A DNA stretch of 64,000 bases from Warburgia ugandensis (Eukaryota > Streptophyta > Magnoliopsida > Canellales > Canellaceae), in contig CP141135.1 in assembly GCA_035236585.1 (NCBI GenBank), positions 4,250,001 through 4,314,000 of the forward strand. Reading direction: 5' to 3'. The position numbers were made by a program, and so were the translations under genes. Below the pieces are notes generated by a model, which saw only the letters and a list, made by a program, of their open reading frames with translations, had not been told where the DNA came from and did not search any database. Below are positions 1 through 20,459 of this stretch, piece by piece (positions within the stretch are counted from its first letter, which is position 1; each line of letters starts with the position of its first letter).

Positions 1-1245
1 GTAGAGAAGTGGTACATATGGAAATCGATTTTTTGAGAATACATTTTTAGAACAAAATATTATTATAAAATATCAGATTACAGCATGCAAAATAAATAAA
101 TAAATTTCATTTGTACTCGTAATTGGGTAATTTTCAAAGAGATTTATTAATCCTCTTCTAATTTTTTTTTCTGTCCCATCGAGAAATAAACTGACTAATC
201 CCAAGACAAAGGGTCAAGGAACATTTATTGGCTTAGATAGATTAAAGACCAAAATGTCAAGCTATTTGAATATTTTTAGCCTATGTTTATCTCTGTTGAA
301 AATCTAGACCACTGATTTCTATCTGTAATTTCAAAAATCTAAAATAAGTGGTACTGTCTATAATTTTAATTACCTCAAATAAATGGTAGGATCATCTTAA
401 TGCATTGTTTTCTTGTGGTTCCTAAACTTTTGTATGCACAATAAGATAAGATAAAGGTCTTGGATCTTACCATCCACGACCGAACTATTTCACTCGCCCT
501 TAAGCATTGCCAACTAGTGTGTTTTATGTTAAGTCGCAAACAAATAACCCCTCGCAAGATACTTCAGTTTGGTCTTTGATACGATTCTCAGATTTGACCT
601 GCACATTATAAACTTAATCTCAGTGATTACTTTATATGCAATAATGGTAAGAGGCTTCTAACTCACGTGAAAGCAGGAAGCCTGCAATAAAGTCCGGAGG
701 AAAACAATAAATAAGCTATTAAAAATATCCTTAAAAAAGAAAAAGATAAAACCCAAACTATAAGAAAGGAAACTCGCTTAGGAATTATGATATATAGGGC
801 GTAGATAGTCCGTACCAATTTCAATGACCATCGATAATCTTGACCGTTAAAGACCCACGTTTTCAAACACATGGATGGTAATAAAAACAAAGAGGATCGG
901 ACCACGGTGAAGTTGTGTGAAGGATTTGTTTTAGCAATCTAAGCCATTCATCTTGTAAATCTTAACAACGATGAATGAAGGCACTATTTTCTTACTATCT
1001 ATTTATATTGTTAATGGGCCTATTTGGTTAGAAAGAAACTCACGAAAATTGAAATTCACTTTTAGATTATCGATTTTCTTATAAACATTATTACCGAACA
1101 AATTGCTTCGTTTGTAAATAAACAGGCTTCTATTGTCGCAATATATTTTGCAAATTCTATATAGTTTTAGTGCAGCAGATGTGCCCACTGCTATAATTTT
1201 CTATATATTACTATTCACATCTCTTATATTTTTATTATTAAGAAA
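1..1245. other. AT-rich intergenic DNA, no gene seen
   Basis: Only short unrelated open frames occur here, with no recognisable domain, RNA gene or repeat end. The stretch precedes the first of three closely spaced Au SINEs. Confidence 0.5.
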
Positions 1246-1430
1246 GGGAAGCTTTCGTCCAATCGTAAAGTTGTCATCATATGACCTTGAGGTCATGAGT
1301 TCTAGACATGAAAACAGGCTCTTGAAAAAATGCAAGATAAAAAACTACATACTATAGACCTTTGTAGTTCTCCTTTCTCAAACCTCTCATGTATGAGAGC
1401 TTTGTGCACCGTGCTGCCCTTTTTCTTTTT
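1246..1430 (+). mobile_element. Au SINE, diverged full-length copy
   Basis: tRNA-derived SINE. The copy shows the box A-like head, the GACCTTGAGGTCA core, the GCTCTTG..AAATGCAAG segment, the CTATAGACC..TTGTAG segment and a GTGCACCG..GCTGCCC end followed by a T-rich tail. It is noticeably more diverged than neighbouring copies, and no clear target-site duplication remains. The next SINE is inserted just past its T tail. Confidence 0.85.
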
Positions 1431-1458
1431 TTATTGTTATTGTTACTTCATATTTGAA

Positions 1459-1636
1459 GGGGAGCCATGGCGCAATGGTAAAAGTTGTCATCATGTCACT
1501 TTGAGATTACGAGTTTAAGGCGTAGAATTAGCCTCTTAAAAAATACAAAGTAAGACTGCTTACTATAGGCCTTTGTGGTCCGTCCCTTTCTTGAACCCTA
1601 TATAGGTGGGAGCTTCGTGCACTGGGACTGCCCTTT
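1459..1636 (+). mobile_element. Au SINE with intact target-site duplication
   Basis: Full-length Au SINE from GGGAGCC to GCTGCCCTTT. It is flanked by the perfect 16 bp duplication ATTGTTACTTCATATT at 1439-1454 and 1637-1652, so the insertion boundaries are certain. It lies immediately after an older copy in the same orientation; the separate duplication shows it inserted independently. Confidence 0.95.
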
Positions 1637-1774
1637 ATTGTTACTTCATATTGATCATTTCCAAATAAAGGCCTCTTCCATAATCATGTTTCTGATAAGT
1701 GCATGATATGATTATAAATATAAGATTACAACATATAAAATAAAGTATAAGATCCTTGTTAATTTGGATCGTCA

Positions 1775-1945
1775 GGAGAGCCTTGGTGCAACAATAAAAG
1801 TTATTGTCGTGTGACCTTGAGGTCACGGGTTAAGGCATGGAAACAGCTTCTTGCAAAATGCAAAAATAAGGTTGTGTACTTTAGGCCCTTGTAGTTCACC
1901 CCTTTTTCAGACCTCACATTCGTGTACCGGGGCTGCCCATCCTTT
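1775..1945 (+). mobile_element. Au SINE with near-perfect target-site duplication
   Basis: Full-length Au SINE starting GGAGAGCCTTGG and ending at GGGGCTGCCCATCC. Flanks TTAATTTGGATCGTCA (up to 1774) and TTAATTTGGATCAGTCA (from about 1945) differ by one inserted base and mark the target-site duplication. Third Au copy in 700 bp, all on the same strand. Confidence 0.92.
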
Positions 1946-1959
1946 TAATTTGGATCAGT

Positions 1960-2790
1960 CATTGCTTTTTTCCCCATTTTTCTAATCTAGAATTCCAAAA
2001 ATAAAAAAGGTGAAAGCGAGATGATAGTCATCCTTGGAGAACAATGATAGAAAAAGCCAAAATAGAATCAACATTTGATCAAAGATTGCATTATCCGAAA
2101 ATAACGTGGTCGGCACATCTACCCAAAAAGAAGGGATATTTCAATGAAGCGTCATTGTTACCTTTTTCCCACTTTCTTGTCTTCAACTAGCAAAAGTTTT
2201 TGCTTTCTTTCTCATTGATGATAGAAATACGGGGAAATTAAATGGTAATTTTCTCCCCATGCTTCTTCATTTGCATTTTCATTTTTAGTACCGTTGCATG
2301 TGTTTCATATTTATACATATATATGTATTAGTAGTAATTTTATCTATTTCATGAAGGTGTAAAGAGCAGAAAAAGAAAATTGTTAAAGATAATTATAGTT
2401 AATTTTTTTTTTTAACAGCCCAATCAAATATCACCCATTCTTTCTTTACACCTGTAGTTTCTTGCTGAAATTACTGCTATATGTGTGTGTGTGAAGTGGA
2501 GGTGACATTTGATTGGCCAAGTAAAAATTTCTAACTACCATTTCCTCTAATTTTTTCTGTTTTCTATTTTTTTTCAGCCAATAAAATGTTGCCTGCTCAT
2601 TGCATCCGCATGAAAGGGCTGAAATTAACAAACAATGATAATTTCAATAAGAAGTTGCTGGTAACATTTGATTGGCTAGGAAAAGAACTTCTAAATACAC
2701 ACACTGGTCTTTTGTCTTGGAAAAAAGTATTGTGTCCTTCACAAGACCCATTCCATATTTTATTTCATTCAACGTTTGAGTAGTAAATTA
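1960..2790. other. Intergenic DNA, no gene seen
   Basis: AT-rich sequence without recognisable coding potential. A weak partial direct repeat built around ACATTTGATTGGC occurs near 2505 and 2663; it is too short to assign to a family. Confidence 0.4.
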
Positions 2791-2795
2791 GTACC

Positions 2796-2912
2796 AATTG
2801 ACGGGGGCCCACATAAGTGATGGAGCATGTGGTTTAATTCGATGCAAAGCGAAGAACTTTACTAGGCTAGACATGTCGTGATTTCTCTTGAAAGAGAAGG
2901 GTGCCTTCGGTT
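2796..2912 (+). pseudogene. Nuclear fragment of plastid 16S rRNA gene
   Basis: About 115 bp matching the conserved 900-1000 region of bacterial/plastid 16S rRNA: AATTGACGGGGGCCC, then GGAGCATGTGGTTTAATTCG, then GATGCAAAGCGAAGAAC, and GGGTGCCTTCGG at the end. The ATGCAAAGCGAAGAAC stretch fits plastid 16S rather than plant mitochondrial 18S as I remember it. Scattered substitutions (for example ACATAAGTGATGG where the gene has GCACAAGCGGTGG) and the abrupt ends mean it is a decayed nuclear plastid insertion, not a working rRNA gene. Confidence 0.9.
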
Positions 2913-3211
2913 GAAGGAGTAGGAAAGGCAACTTTGGAAATTCGGATTATGGAGGAGTCATAAGATATGGCAACGGTGCTATCACGTGGAATTGTATAAA
3001 GGGTGAGAGGTAACCGAGGATTGGATCTTAATCCATCGTCCAACCACTAATAAACGGCTGGATTTGGTAGTTCAAAAACCTTGGTAGCTCACTCCCAAGC
3101 TCGACAATTCCCCTTCCCCCAAATCTTCCATGCATAGGAAACCCCCACCCGCCGCCCCCGGCTTTCTCCCGCTCGCCATTTCTTCAAAATCTCTGCATGA
3201 AACATTGAAAC

Positions 3212-3975
3212 ATGTACCAAAACATGCTCTCCTTGTCAACACTCTCAATCAACAAAAGCCACCAAACTAAGACAAAGACATCTCTTTCTACGAATCAAAA
3301 CCACTTCCACAATCCTAACCAACGACACCAGCCACCAAGAGTCTCATATGGGTCCTCAAAATCAAACCAAATAGATCCCAAAATCCTTCCAAATCTCCTC
3401 AACATCTCATTTTCAGAGCCACCTTTTCCCTTCTTAGATTTTCCACTAGTCTTCTTGAAGTTAGAAGATTTCATGGGCATTTCCTGATTACAGGTTTTCT
3501 CCACCCAACCAGTAGTATGGAGCTAGCATCTCAGCTTTGTACGCTTGTGTTAAGTTTGCTAGTCTCCTAGAAGCTCTTCTTGTGTTTAACCAACCGTCAC
3601 AAAAAAACTTTTTCCCTGGAATGCTATTCTTAAAGGCTTGGTTAGTAAACAATTGGATTCTTTCACTTGATGCTTAAAGGTCTTTTACCTGATAATTTCA
3701 GTTGCCCATTTATTCTAAAGGCATGTTCTGGCTTATGTGCACTTGAAGAAGGGAAAAAGATACAAGGGCTCATCTACTTCAACCAACGAATGCGATTCAA
3801 ATGCGGCAGTTTGAGTGAAGCACGACAAGTATTTGATTAAATGTGTAGAAGAGATTTGTTGTCATCAAGTGCTATGGTTTGTGGGACCATGCAAGAGGGA
3901 AAGTGGGTTGAAGCTTTGAGGCTGTTTAAAAGGATGATGTTAGAAGGTGTCAGAATGGATCTGATCATCCAAAAG
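3212..3975 (+). pseudogene. PPR protein gene remnant (N-terminal part)
   Basis: A disabled pentatricopeptide-repeat gene. An ATG at 3212 opens a 91-codon Ser/Asn-rich frame like a transit-peptide leader. Downstream, across frame changes and stops, PPR-like stretches can be read: KFASLLEALLVF (about 3550), PWNAILKGLVS (about 3615), CSGLCALEEGKKIQG (about 3725), GSLSEARQVFD (3805-3838) and GKWVEALRLFKRMMLEGV (3900-3950). PPR proteins bind organellar RNA, but here only the first few repeats remain, interrupted by stops, so no product is expected. Sequence after about 3975 no longer resembles a PPR. Confidence 0.75.
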
Positions 3976-4246
3976 AGAGTGGGACGAAGCATTTTTGGCC
4001 TCAAACGCTTTTCCTTTTCGCCGAAATGAGTTTTGCACATGTTCTCTTCCGTCTTCTTGTTCATGTTGGCAGTCAATACCACAAATACAAGCCAAGTAAC
4101 GTCTAGTAACTTCACAATCAAGGGTATGATTCAAAACGGGTTATCAAATGTGGAGTGCAATTGAACCATATTGGAATCTGGGGTAAAAATGAGAAAACCC
4201 AATGAATCTAAGGTTTTTTTACACATTTGACCCTAGTTTTATAGCT

Positions 4247-4427
4247 GAAGGGAAGCCTTGGCGCAATGATAAAAGTTGTCGTCATGTGACCTTGAGGTCA
4301 CAGGTTCAATGTGTAGAATCAACCTCTTGCAAAATGCGAGATAAGGCCGTCTATTATAGGCCCTTGTGGTCCGCCCCTTCTTCAGACCCTGCATAGGCGG
4401 GAGCTTCGTGTACTGGGACTGCCCTTT
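4247..4427 (+). mobile_element. Au SINE with perfect 17 bp target-site duplication
   Basis: Full-length Au SINE (GGGAAGCCTTGGCGCAATG to GGGACTGCCCTTT). The perfect duplication ACCCTAGTTTTATAGCT lies at 4230-4246 and 4428-4444. The internal promoter boxes are well preserved, so this is one of the younger copies in the window. Confidence 0.96.
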
Positions 4428-4654
4428 ACCCTAGTTTTATAGCTCAATTAGCTAAAGTATATGAGTGGGATTTTGAATATTTTTTTTTTCAATTTCTATT
4501 TATACTACAAACTTTACTTTGAATGCAAAAATTAAAAAATGTTAGGCCAGGTAGTTAGGACATATTGTTGTTTGGGAGCTCTTATGTTCAAATCTTAGTC
4601 TATTTTAATATGATTTATTCTGCAGGTAGTTGACTCTAAGTTTTAGAACTAAAA

Positions 4655-4755
4655 GAGAGATAGCCTTGGCACAATGATTTAAGGTGTGAAAATAGTCTAT
4701 TGTAAAATGTAAGGTTAGGCTACGTACTATAAATCATTATAGTTTGCCTTTTAAA
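4655..4755 (+). mobile_element. Au SINE, internally deleted remnant
   Basis: Starts GATAGCCTTGGCACAATG, then jumps to AAGGTGTGAAAATAGTC and TGTAAAATGTAAGGTTAGGC, and ends around ATAGTTTGCC. The segment that carries box B and the GAGGTCA core is missing, and the 3' end is gone. No target-site duplication found. Confidence 0.75.
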
Positions 4756-4759
4756 TAAA

Positions 4760-5870
4760 GAGAGATTAGAGCTTATAAACTTTTTTAGATTAACTAGAAC
4801 TAGGGACTGTCCCTATCACTAGCCTTCATTTTTGTTTTTTAATTTACCTTTTTTCTGTGTTCCTCTTTTTAATATAAATTAAAATGGGAATAATGAGAAT
4901 AGTAGTAGTAGTTTCATGTTCCCTCTCACCACTTAAACCAATAAAAAAAGAGAAGGCGCTTTTCGGGATTTTTGCTAATAATTAGCAGAGCCTTGTGCTC
5001 ATCCTTTTTTATTTTGTAGAAAGTTATTAACTGGAAAACATATTTATAACACTTAGTTATTGGGCCGTGGACTGACTTAATCCAGAGAGTTGGATGTGTA
5101 CGCAAGGATGAGATCCAAAGAAGTCTTCATTGACCGAGGTAGATCTGAATCCAGCCCCTTGACACCATCATCTGTAGGTGAGATCAGCACACATTCCAAA
5201 TTCTTCCATCTGTTGTGACAATTCTGCCAGGAATTTGAAATCTTTTTGTAAGTTGGCTTTTTCCATGGATTTTCGTAGGGAAATAATTGTATTCTACGGT
5301 GAAATCTGTCTTGACTAATGGGCCTCGAGGAATTGTTTCTTCTCGACTCTACCGGGTCTAAAACAACATACCAGCAATGCACGAAAGTTTTTTCTCGATT
5401 CTACGCTTTTAACGGTCTCGATTTACATACATCACCTCAAGTGGGCCCATAAAGTTAAGCCCGACGACTGATCTAGATTGCAATTGAAACCATCAGAAAG
5501 CTAAGATGACCTAGGCATCAAGCAAAAAATTTGTACCGTCAATAAACTGGGCCCACGCTTGCTTTGGTAACCTCTTCCTAAAGTCCAGTCAAATCTTCAG
5601 CCACAGGGACAACGACAAAAACAGTCCTAATTGATCGTCCAAAGTATAAATTCGATCCCAATAACATCAACGGCTAATCTTAATTGACCCCAGAAAGCAA
5701 CGGTAGAGATCAATGAAAGAAACACTCGCGTGATGCTTGCCATCTTTTTCCCGACACTTCTTTCTTTGTTTAACTACGCGACTATCGAACTGACCCGCGG
5801 CTTACTTTGAGGAACGTGCCAGTGGGTCCCGCGAGAATTCCCACCGGATCGCTTTCCACGTTGCTGACAA
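4760..5870. other. Intergenic DNA upstream of UGP, no gene seen
   Basis: No recognisable gene. A 101-codon minus-strand frame (5077-5382) has no family resemblance I know. The last few hundred bases become GC-richer and probably form the distal UGP promoter. Confidence 0.4.
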
Positions 5871-5871
5871 T

Positions 5872-5881
5872 GACACGTGGC
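5872..5881 (+). promoter_or_regulatory. G-box / ABRE-like element
   Basis: GACACGTGGC with a perfect CACGTG core at 5874-5879, about 220 bp upstream of the UGP start codon. bZIP and bHLH factors bind such cores in light-, sugar- and ABA-responsive plant promoters. The motif is seen directly; its use here is inferred from position. Confidence 0.5.
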
Positions 5882-5992
5882 TCACCTCCTCTTGCGTGAA
5901 AGTGGCGCCACCTCCTTCAACGAGATCTGCATCTTTAGCATATTCCGTTATGCGCTGACGGAAGATTCCCATTCTCCGTTTCCCAGCATGGA

Positions 5993-5998
5993 GTATAA
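5993..5998 (+). promoter_or_regulatory. TATA box of the UGP gene
   Basis: TATAAA (in GAGTATAAACTCG) lies 105 bp before the UGP ATG at 6098. The spacing fits transcription starting near 6025-6030 with a short CT-rich 5' UTR, typical of plant genes. Confidence 0.6.
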
Positions 5999-6097
5999 AC
6001 TCGCTCCTCCCTCCCAGATCTCACTTTCTGTGACTCGCAGCCTCTTCATTTCCTCCCATTTCTCTCCATCTCCTCGAAGCTGCGATCTCAGTCTCCA

Positions 6098-16115
<10,018 letters not shown>

Positions 16116-16914
16116 AAAGCTACTCCTGTTTAATATTTTTCCTTCTAATTTTGGCTTTTGTTTGTAACCATCCGATCATGGATGAGTAGGAGCCATTGAG
16201 GGCAACATAAACGATCTTATGTAGAAACATCGAGTGGTTCTGGTGATGAATAGAATAATATGTTTGAGCTTAGCTTTGTTCCTACGCATCCATTGTCCTT
16301 CATTGAATGGTTGCCGTGACTTGGTCAATAATTGCAAAAGACCGTAATTAAGATAACCCACAAGAGTTCAGAACTCTTTGGCAAGTAGTTACGACGTGGA
16401 GAAATGGTGGTGCCACCCACTTAATGATCCAATTTCAAATTTGACCCTAAATTTGGAAGATTATGAGCCTCTAATTTCTTTCTTCTAAATAAGCGATTGG
16501 AAAGAGACAACACGTGTATATAGACGGCTGAGAAGCAACTGTGGTGAAAGGCGACAAGCACTGATCAAAGGGACATCACTGGCTAGATCGGACTGTCTAC
16601 TGCTGGTGTCAGGTTATGATTTCACTGCCGTTTAGGAATCTCGTTGTCTAATCAAGTAGGAGAGAGTGATTGGTGAATGCAGGAACAATGGCCTAGGAAA
16701 AATCAACTGAAAACTGGACGAAAACTAATTTTCCTTCTCCTATGGCAGGAAGTCATCCTCAGAAGGCCCCTCCTAACAATGTTACACTGGTGGATGAAAG
16801 GACCCCTGAGATAGTGTTTGTTTTATTCTCTCCAAACATGACAGTTCGGTCTGCATCTGTGGTGCTCGAGAAATGAGCAGATTATAATAGTCTATAGTAT
16901 TTAGTTTTAACTTA
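16116..16914. other. UGP 3' flank and intergenic DNA
   Basis: The first 150-300 bp are probably the UGP 3' UTR; TTTGTTTGTAA-type T-rich sequence follows the stop, but no unambiguous polyadenylation signal stands out. The rest shows no recognisable feature. Confidence 0.4.
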
Positions 16915-16995
16915 TATTTTTACAGGAGGCTATTTTTGTGCCTTAAATTCATGACTTTGAGGTCACATTACAACAATTTTCTCTCACAATATTCT
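16915..16995 (-). mobile_element. Au SINE, decayed 5' half
   Basis: On the plus strand: ACAGGAGGCTATTTTTGTGCC, then ATGACTTTGAGGTCACATTAC. This matches the head and box B portion of the Au SINE in reverse; the 3' half is absent and the copy is heavily diverged. Confidence 0.65.
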
Positions 16996-16999
16996 AAGT

Positions 17000-17870
17000 T
17001 GCTGTCTAGTACCCCTCTGGTTGATCAGACCCATTCTTCCGAACCTCATCGTTTTGGATACTAAGGATCGTCTGAATTGTCCTCATGTTGGATGCACAAA
17101 GAGGGAGAAAGCATATGAACGGTCTGATAAAAAAAAAAGGTGTGGTCCTTCATACAGTTGGGTTTGCACGGCAACTTGAAGGGGTTTTTTGTTATTTTCC
17201 AGCATTGTCATTTTCATCGTAACGAAACCGTAGGCTTTGAGGAGTTCGCCATGAGAGATCATGGTTGCGGCTTGTTGTTTCACATTTTCGGCCGAAGAGA
17301 CCCTTCCAGCTAGCCTGAGAATTGCTCGCTTTTCTTCCCTGTAGCTTTCCAACCGTACACAACTCGTATGCATGTGGATCACCTGGAGGTGATCACGGCC
17401 ATCGATTTTACCAACATCGATGAGTCAAATCTCTTAAACCTCAGTGCCTCAGCCGTCCATTGACATTGACTGACCCGCAACTGAAAAGGCCGTCGTTCAC
17501 ATTTAACCCGAATCATTGCACCAGATAAACGTGCCACATGTCGAATAGCTATAGTGCAGACGGAAAGCCACATGGTAGAGGAGCTACAGCGGTGACCCAC
17601 GCTAGGGAATTACTTATCCAGATTTGAATTTCGTAGGCCTATTGGACGACAAGTGGGACCTACAGCTACCTACCGGCGGCGTTAATGGGTTTACATTTCC
17701 TGCGGGTCCAGCATAATTAAAAAATGAAATAAATGGACGTGGACTATTGCCTTTCTCTTTTAGATATATTAATTAAGTAGGCACCGGGCTGTGACCCCCA
17801 TTGACCTTAGCACAAGTCGGCCACTTCCAACCGGCTCACATAAACGATCGTCCCCAACCACACCAAGATG
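17000..17870. other. Intergenic DNA upstream of the DC1 gene
   Basis: Two overlapping minus-strand open frames (17083-17382 and 17379-17600) look coding-like in length but match no family I recognise. No RNA gene or repeat end seen. Confidence 0.35.
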
Positions 17871-17872
17871 CC

Positions 17873-18114
17873 CCTTTGTATATGTTTCCCCTTCCCCTTC
17901 CCTTGACCTTGTATTATTATATAAGAAGTCACCCATTGCACTTGCTTTGCATTTCATAAACCAGTAGAGAGAGAGAGAGAGAGAGCAATCCCACTTGCTT
18001 TCCCCAGGCCTTTCATTTTTTAATGAGCTAGCCTTTATATATGTTTCCCCTACTCTTGACTTCGTATTGTATTAGAAGTCACCCATTTCACTTGCTTTGC
18101 ATTTCATAAACCAG

Positions 18115-18169
<55 letters not shown>
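17873..18169 (+). promoter_or_regulatory. Duplicated DC1 leader/promoter ending in a GA tract
   Basis: The segment 17873-17985 is repeated, diverged, at 18032-18169. Both copies run CCTTT(G/A)TATATGTTTCCCC, then a GAAGTCACCCATT block, then CACTTGCTTTGCATTTCATA, then AACCAG, then a GA repeat. Copy 1 retains TATATAA (17918-17924); copy 2 lacks it, so transcription probably starts in or after copy 1. The second GA tract (18119-18169) runs directly into the ATG at 18170, so the untranslated leader is largely GA dinucleotide. Confidence 0.75.
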
Positions 18170-18173
<4 letters not shown>

Positions 18174-19144
18174 GGAAGCTAAGCTATGATCCTGTGATCC
18201 ATCACTTCAGTCATCATCACCCATTAGAGCTCACAAATCTCCAGCCCCAGATCACAACTCCCTGTTCGGGGTGCAGACTCACTCTCTCTGGCTGGTTTTA
18301 TACGTGCAAGCCATGCAATTACTATCTTCACATATCATGCTCTCAAATGCCTCAGCTTATCAACCATCCGATCGACCGAGCTCACTCCCTTACTCTCCTT
18401 CCATACCCAGCTTACCCTGAAGGCTTCTTCAATTGTGATGCTTGTGGACACCAAGGTAATGGATTTTCCTATCACTGTGGACGCTGCAACCTTGATCTTC
18501 ACATCCTTTGCGCTTCGATGCCGTTATCGGTCACTCACTGGGCACACCACCATCCACTGAGTCTTGCCTTCTTTCCTCCTTACGAAAACAAAGGCTTCTC
18601 CTGCGACATCTGCAAGAACTTGGGTTCAAACCACTGGCTCTACCGTTGCGCCGGTTGCGAGTTTGATGCACATCTCAATTGTGCCACGGCTAAGTCGACC
18701 TCACTGTCCCCCTTGGGGCAGGTTCAGATCCAGCGGCCTCAATTAATCCAACAACAAAGAATGGTGCAACGAGGCACTCTACAATTTCAAGGTGGTTATG
18801 GAGGTGTGTCCATGGATGTGCCCCGGCAGAATTGTAGTCCCAACTACTACACGAATAATCAAGATTCAGGTCTGCAGCAGCCAAATCAGCCTGGCATGCC
18901 CCAAAATGGTCCTGGGAATGGTTTGATGGATGTAGCAGTTCAAGGAATGGTTGGTGGGGCTGCTGAACAGTTGGGCCAGAGTTTGGTTCAGAGTATAATT
19001 GGTGGTGGTGGTGGAGGTGGAGAGGAAGGTGGTAATGGAGGTGGCGATTTCAGTTCTCCAGTTTCAATTCTTGATATTGGTTCTTCGTTTCTTGGCGGCA
19101 TGTTTGGGGGGTCGGATTCGTCGACCTCGGATTCTAAGGCATAA
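18170..19144 (+). CDS. DC1 (Cys/His-rich C1) domain protein
   Basis: Intact single-exon gene, 324 aa. Three DC1 units are visible: residues about 11-60 (HFSHHHPLEL, CSGC, CKPCNYYLHISC), 71-117 (HSLTLL, CDACG, CGRCNLDLHILC) and 125-172 (HHHPLSL, CDICK, CAGCEFDAHLNC). Each has the spaced Cys and His ligands that bind two zinc ions in C1-type folds. The C-terminal 150 residues are low-complexity, Gln/Gly-rich, with a Gly run near residue 280. There is no signal peptide. Plant DC1 proteins are mostly uncharacterised; some act in defence, hormone and cell-death responses. The ATG directly follows a GA microsatellite. It is the only fully intact member of a local cluster whose other members are eroded. 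Confidence 0.93.
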
Positions 19145-20105
19145 TCTGGTAAGCCGATCGTAAAAGATAGGACTTGGTCCTTATTTGTATTTCTAAGCGG
19201 CTTTATTTGACTAAATCTCTCTTTGTATAGATCAAGTATGAACTCTTACTTTCAGATGGTATGTATAAACTCCTGTCATGGCATCTCTCTTCCCTACTAG
19301 AAGTTCTCTTTTGACCTTTTCGTGAGTGGATCAGTGCACTGATTAGCCAATGATTTGTGCTCCAAACACTTCATTTTCCGGCTCTAATCACAGATACGCC
19401 ATACCCCAAATTCTTGTCCATCAATAGATGTTTAAATTCCTGTTTTGAGACTTTGCATTGCATGAATGACATTGGCTAGGGGACACCGAATGGAGATGTT
19501 TTTAATGCATGGCCTACCTAAGTTGCAGTCAACTACGCCAACTGTTTGGATCATAAAACATACCTAACGTTAACGCGTATAAATCCGTGGACGGAGCAAC
19601 ACCTGCAACTGGCATGTAGGAACTCCATTCCTTGAAAGGCATGGAAAAGTTCTCTGTTACTGCACTGGACAGGTGTAGCTCTTTGTTAAATTGTACACCG
19701 CCATCGTTCTCCTCATCCTGAGAGAAATGTATTATTGCTTTGGGCATTAGCCCATATCAAGGATTTTCTACTCAAATTTCCATAAAATACGTTTTCTTCA
19801 ACCAGATACGACCATGCATATTATATGTAACATACATGTCTAGACAATCATTTTGTTACTAAAATTAGAATTTTGTGGTACATCAGCAGCCTTACTAACC
19901 ATTGAAGGCCGAACCTGCAAGACTTTTTAATCCCCTTTATGCAATTATGCTGCATTATTTAGGACATGCATATATGAATAATGGGTGTGTGATACATTGA
20001 GCGTGGTGCAAGAGTGAGTCTCAATCATATAGGTCATGAGTTTGAGTTTGCTCCAGGTGTGTGTAAGAATTTATCTAACAATATCGTAGCTTAAAATGAG
20101 AAAAT
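19145..20105. other. DC1 gene 3' flank and intergenic DNA
   Basis: The first 100-200 bp presumably form the 3' UTR. Nothing further is recognised apart from AT-rich sequence. Confidence 0.4.
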
Positions 20106-20106
20106 A

Positions 20107-20172
<66 letters not shown>
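20107..20172. repeat. (AT)n(GA)n compound microsatellite
   Basis: About 8 AT units followed by about 25 GA units. It does not abut a start codon, unlike the GA tracts at 18119 and 29651. Confidence 0.95.
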
Positions 20173-20175
<3 letters not shown>

Positions 20176-20301
20176 TGCAGCATAATCACACAAATCGGAT
20201 TATATAAACGTTGCCAATTGTGCCCCAAGTTCCTTACACTGCAGCCGTGTCAAAAAAATAGCAGGTCGTACGTTGTGAAAAACTCAGCGACTTCTAGGTT
20301 G

Positions 20302-20446
20302 AAAGGGCAGCCCTGCTGCACCAGCTCCCACATATGCAGGGTCAAGTATGTAGCTTTAACTTGTATTTTGCAAGAGGCTGTTCCCATGCCTTAAACCCAT
20401 GACTTCAAGATCACACGACACAACTCTACCATTGTGCCAAGGCTCT
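20302..20446 (-). mobile_element. Au SINE with internal deletion
   Basis: Minus-strand copy reading GGGCAGCCCTGCTGCACCA to GTGCCAAGGCTCTCAG. The GGCGGACCACAAGGGCC block is missing between the GCAGGGTC and AAGTATG segments. Flanks GCGACTTCTAGGTT and GGGACTTCTAGATT are a diverged target duplication. Confidence 0.88.
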
Positions 20447-20459
20447 CAGGGACTTCTAG

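Noticed and set aside
1459-1530. tRNA gene
   Set aside because: Box A- and box B-like motifs recur in 19 copies with the same downstream body and target duplications, so these are tRNA-derived SINE heads, not tRNA genes.
2796-2912. Functional rRNA gene
   Set aside because: Only about 115 bp, abrupt ends and substitutions at highly conserved bases; a decayed transfer from the plastid.
5077-5382. 101-codon minus-strand open frame
   Set aside because: No recognisable motif, no paralogue in the window, composition not distinct; likely chance.
17083-17600. Two overlapping minus-strand frames of 99 and 73 codons upstream of the DC1 gene
   Set aside because: They look protein-like in places but match no family I know, and the join between them lacks a supported splice site.
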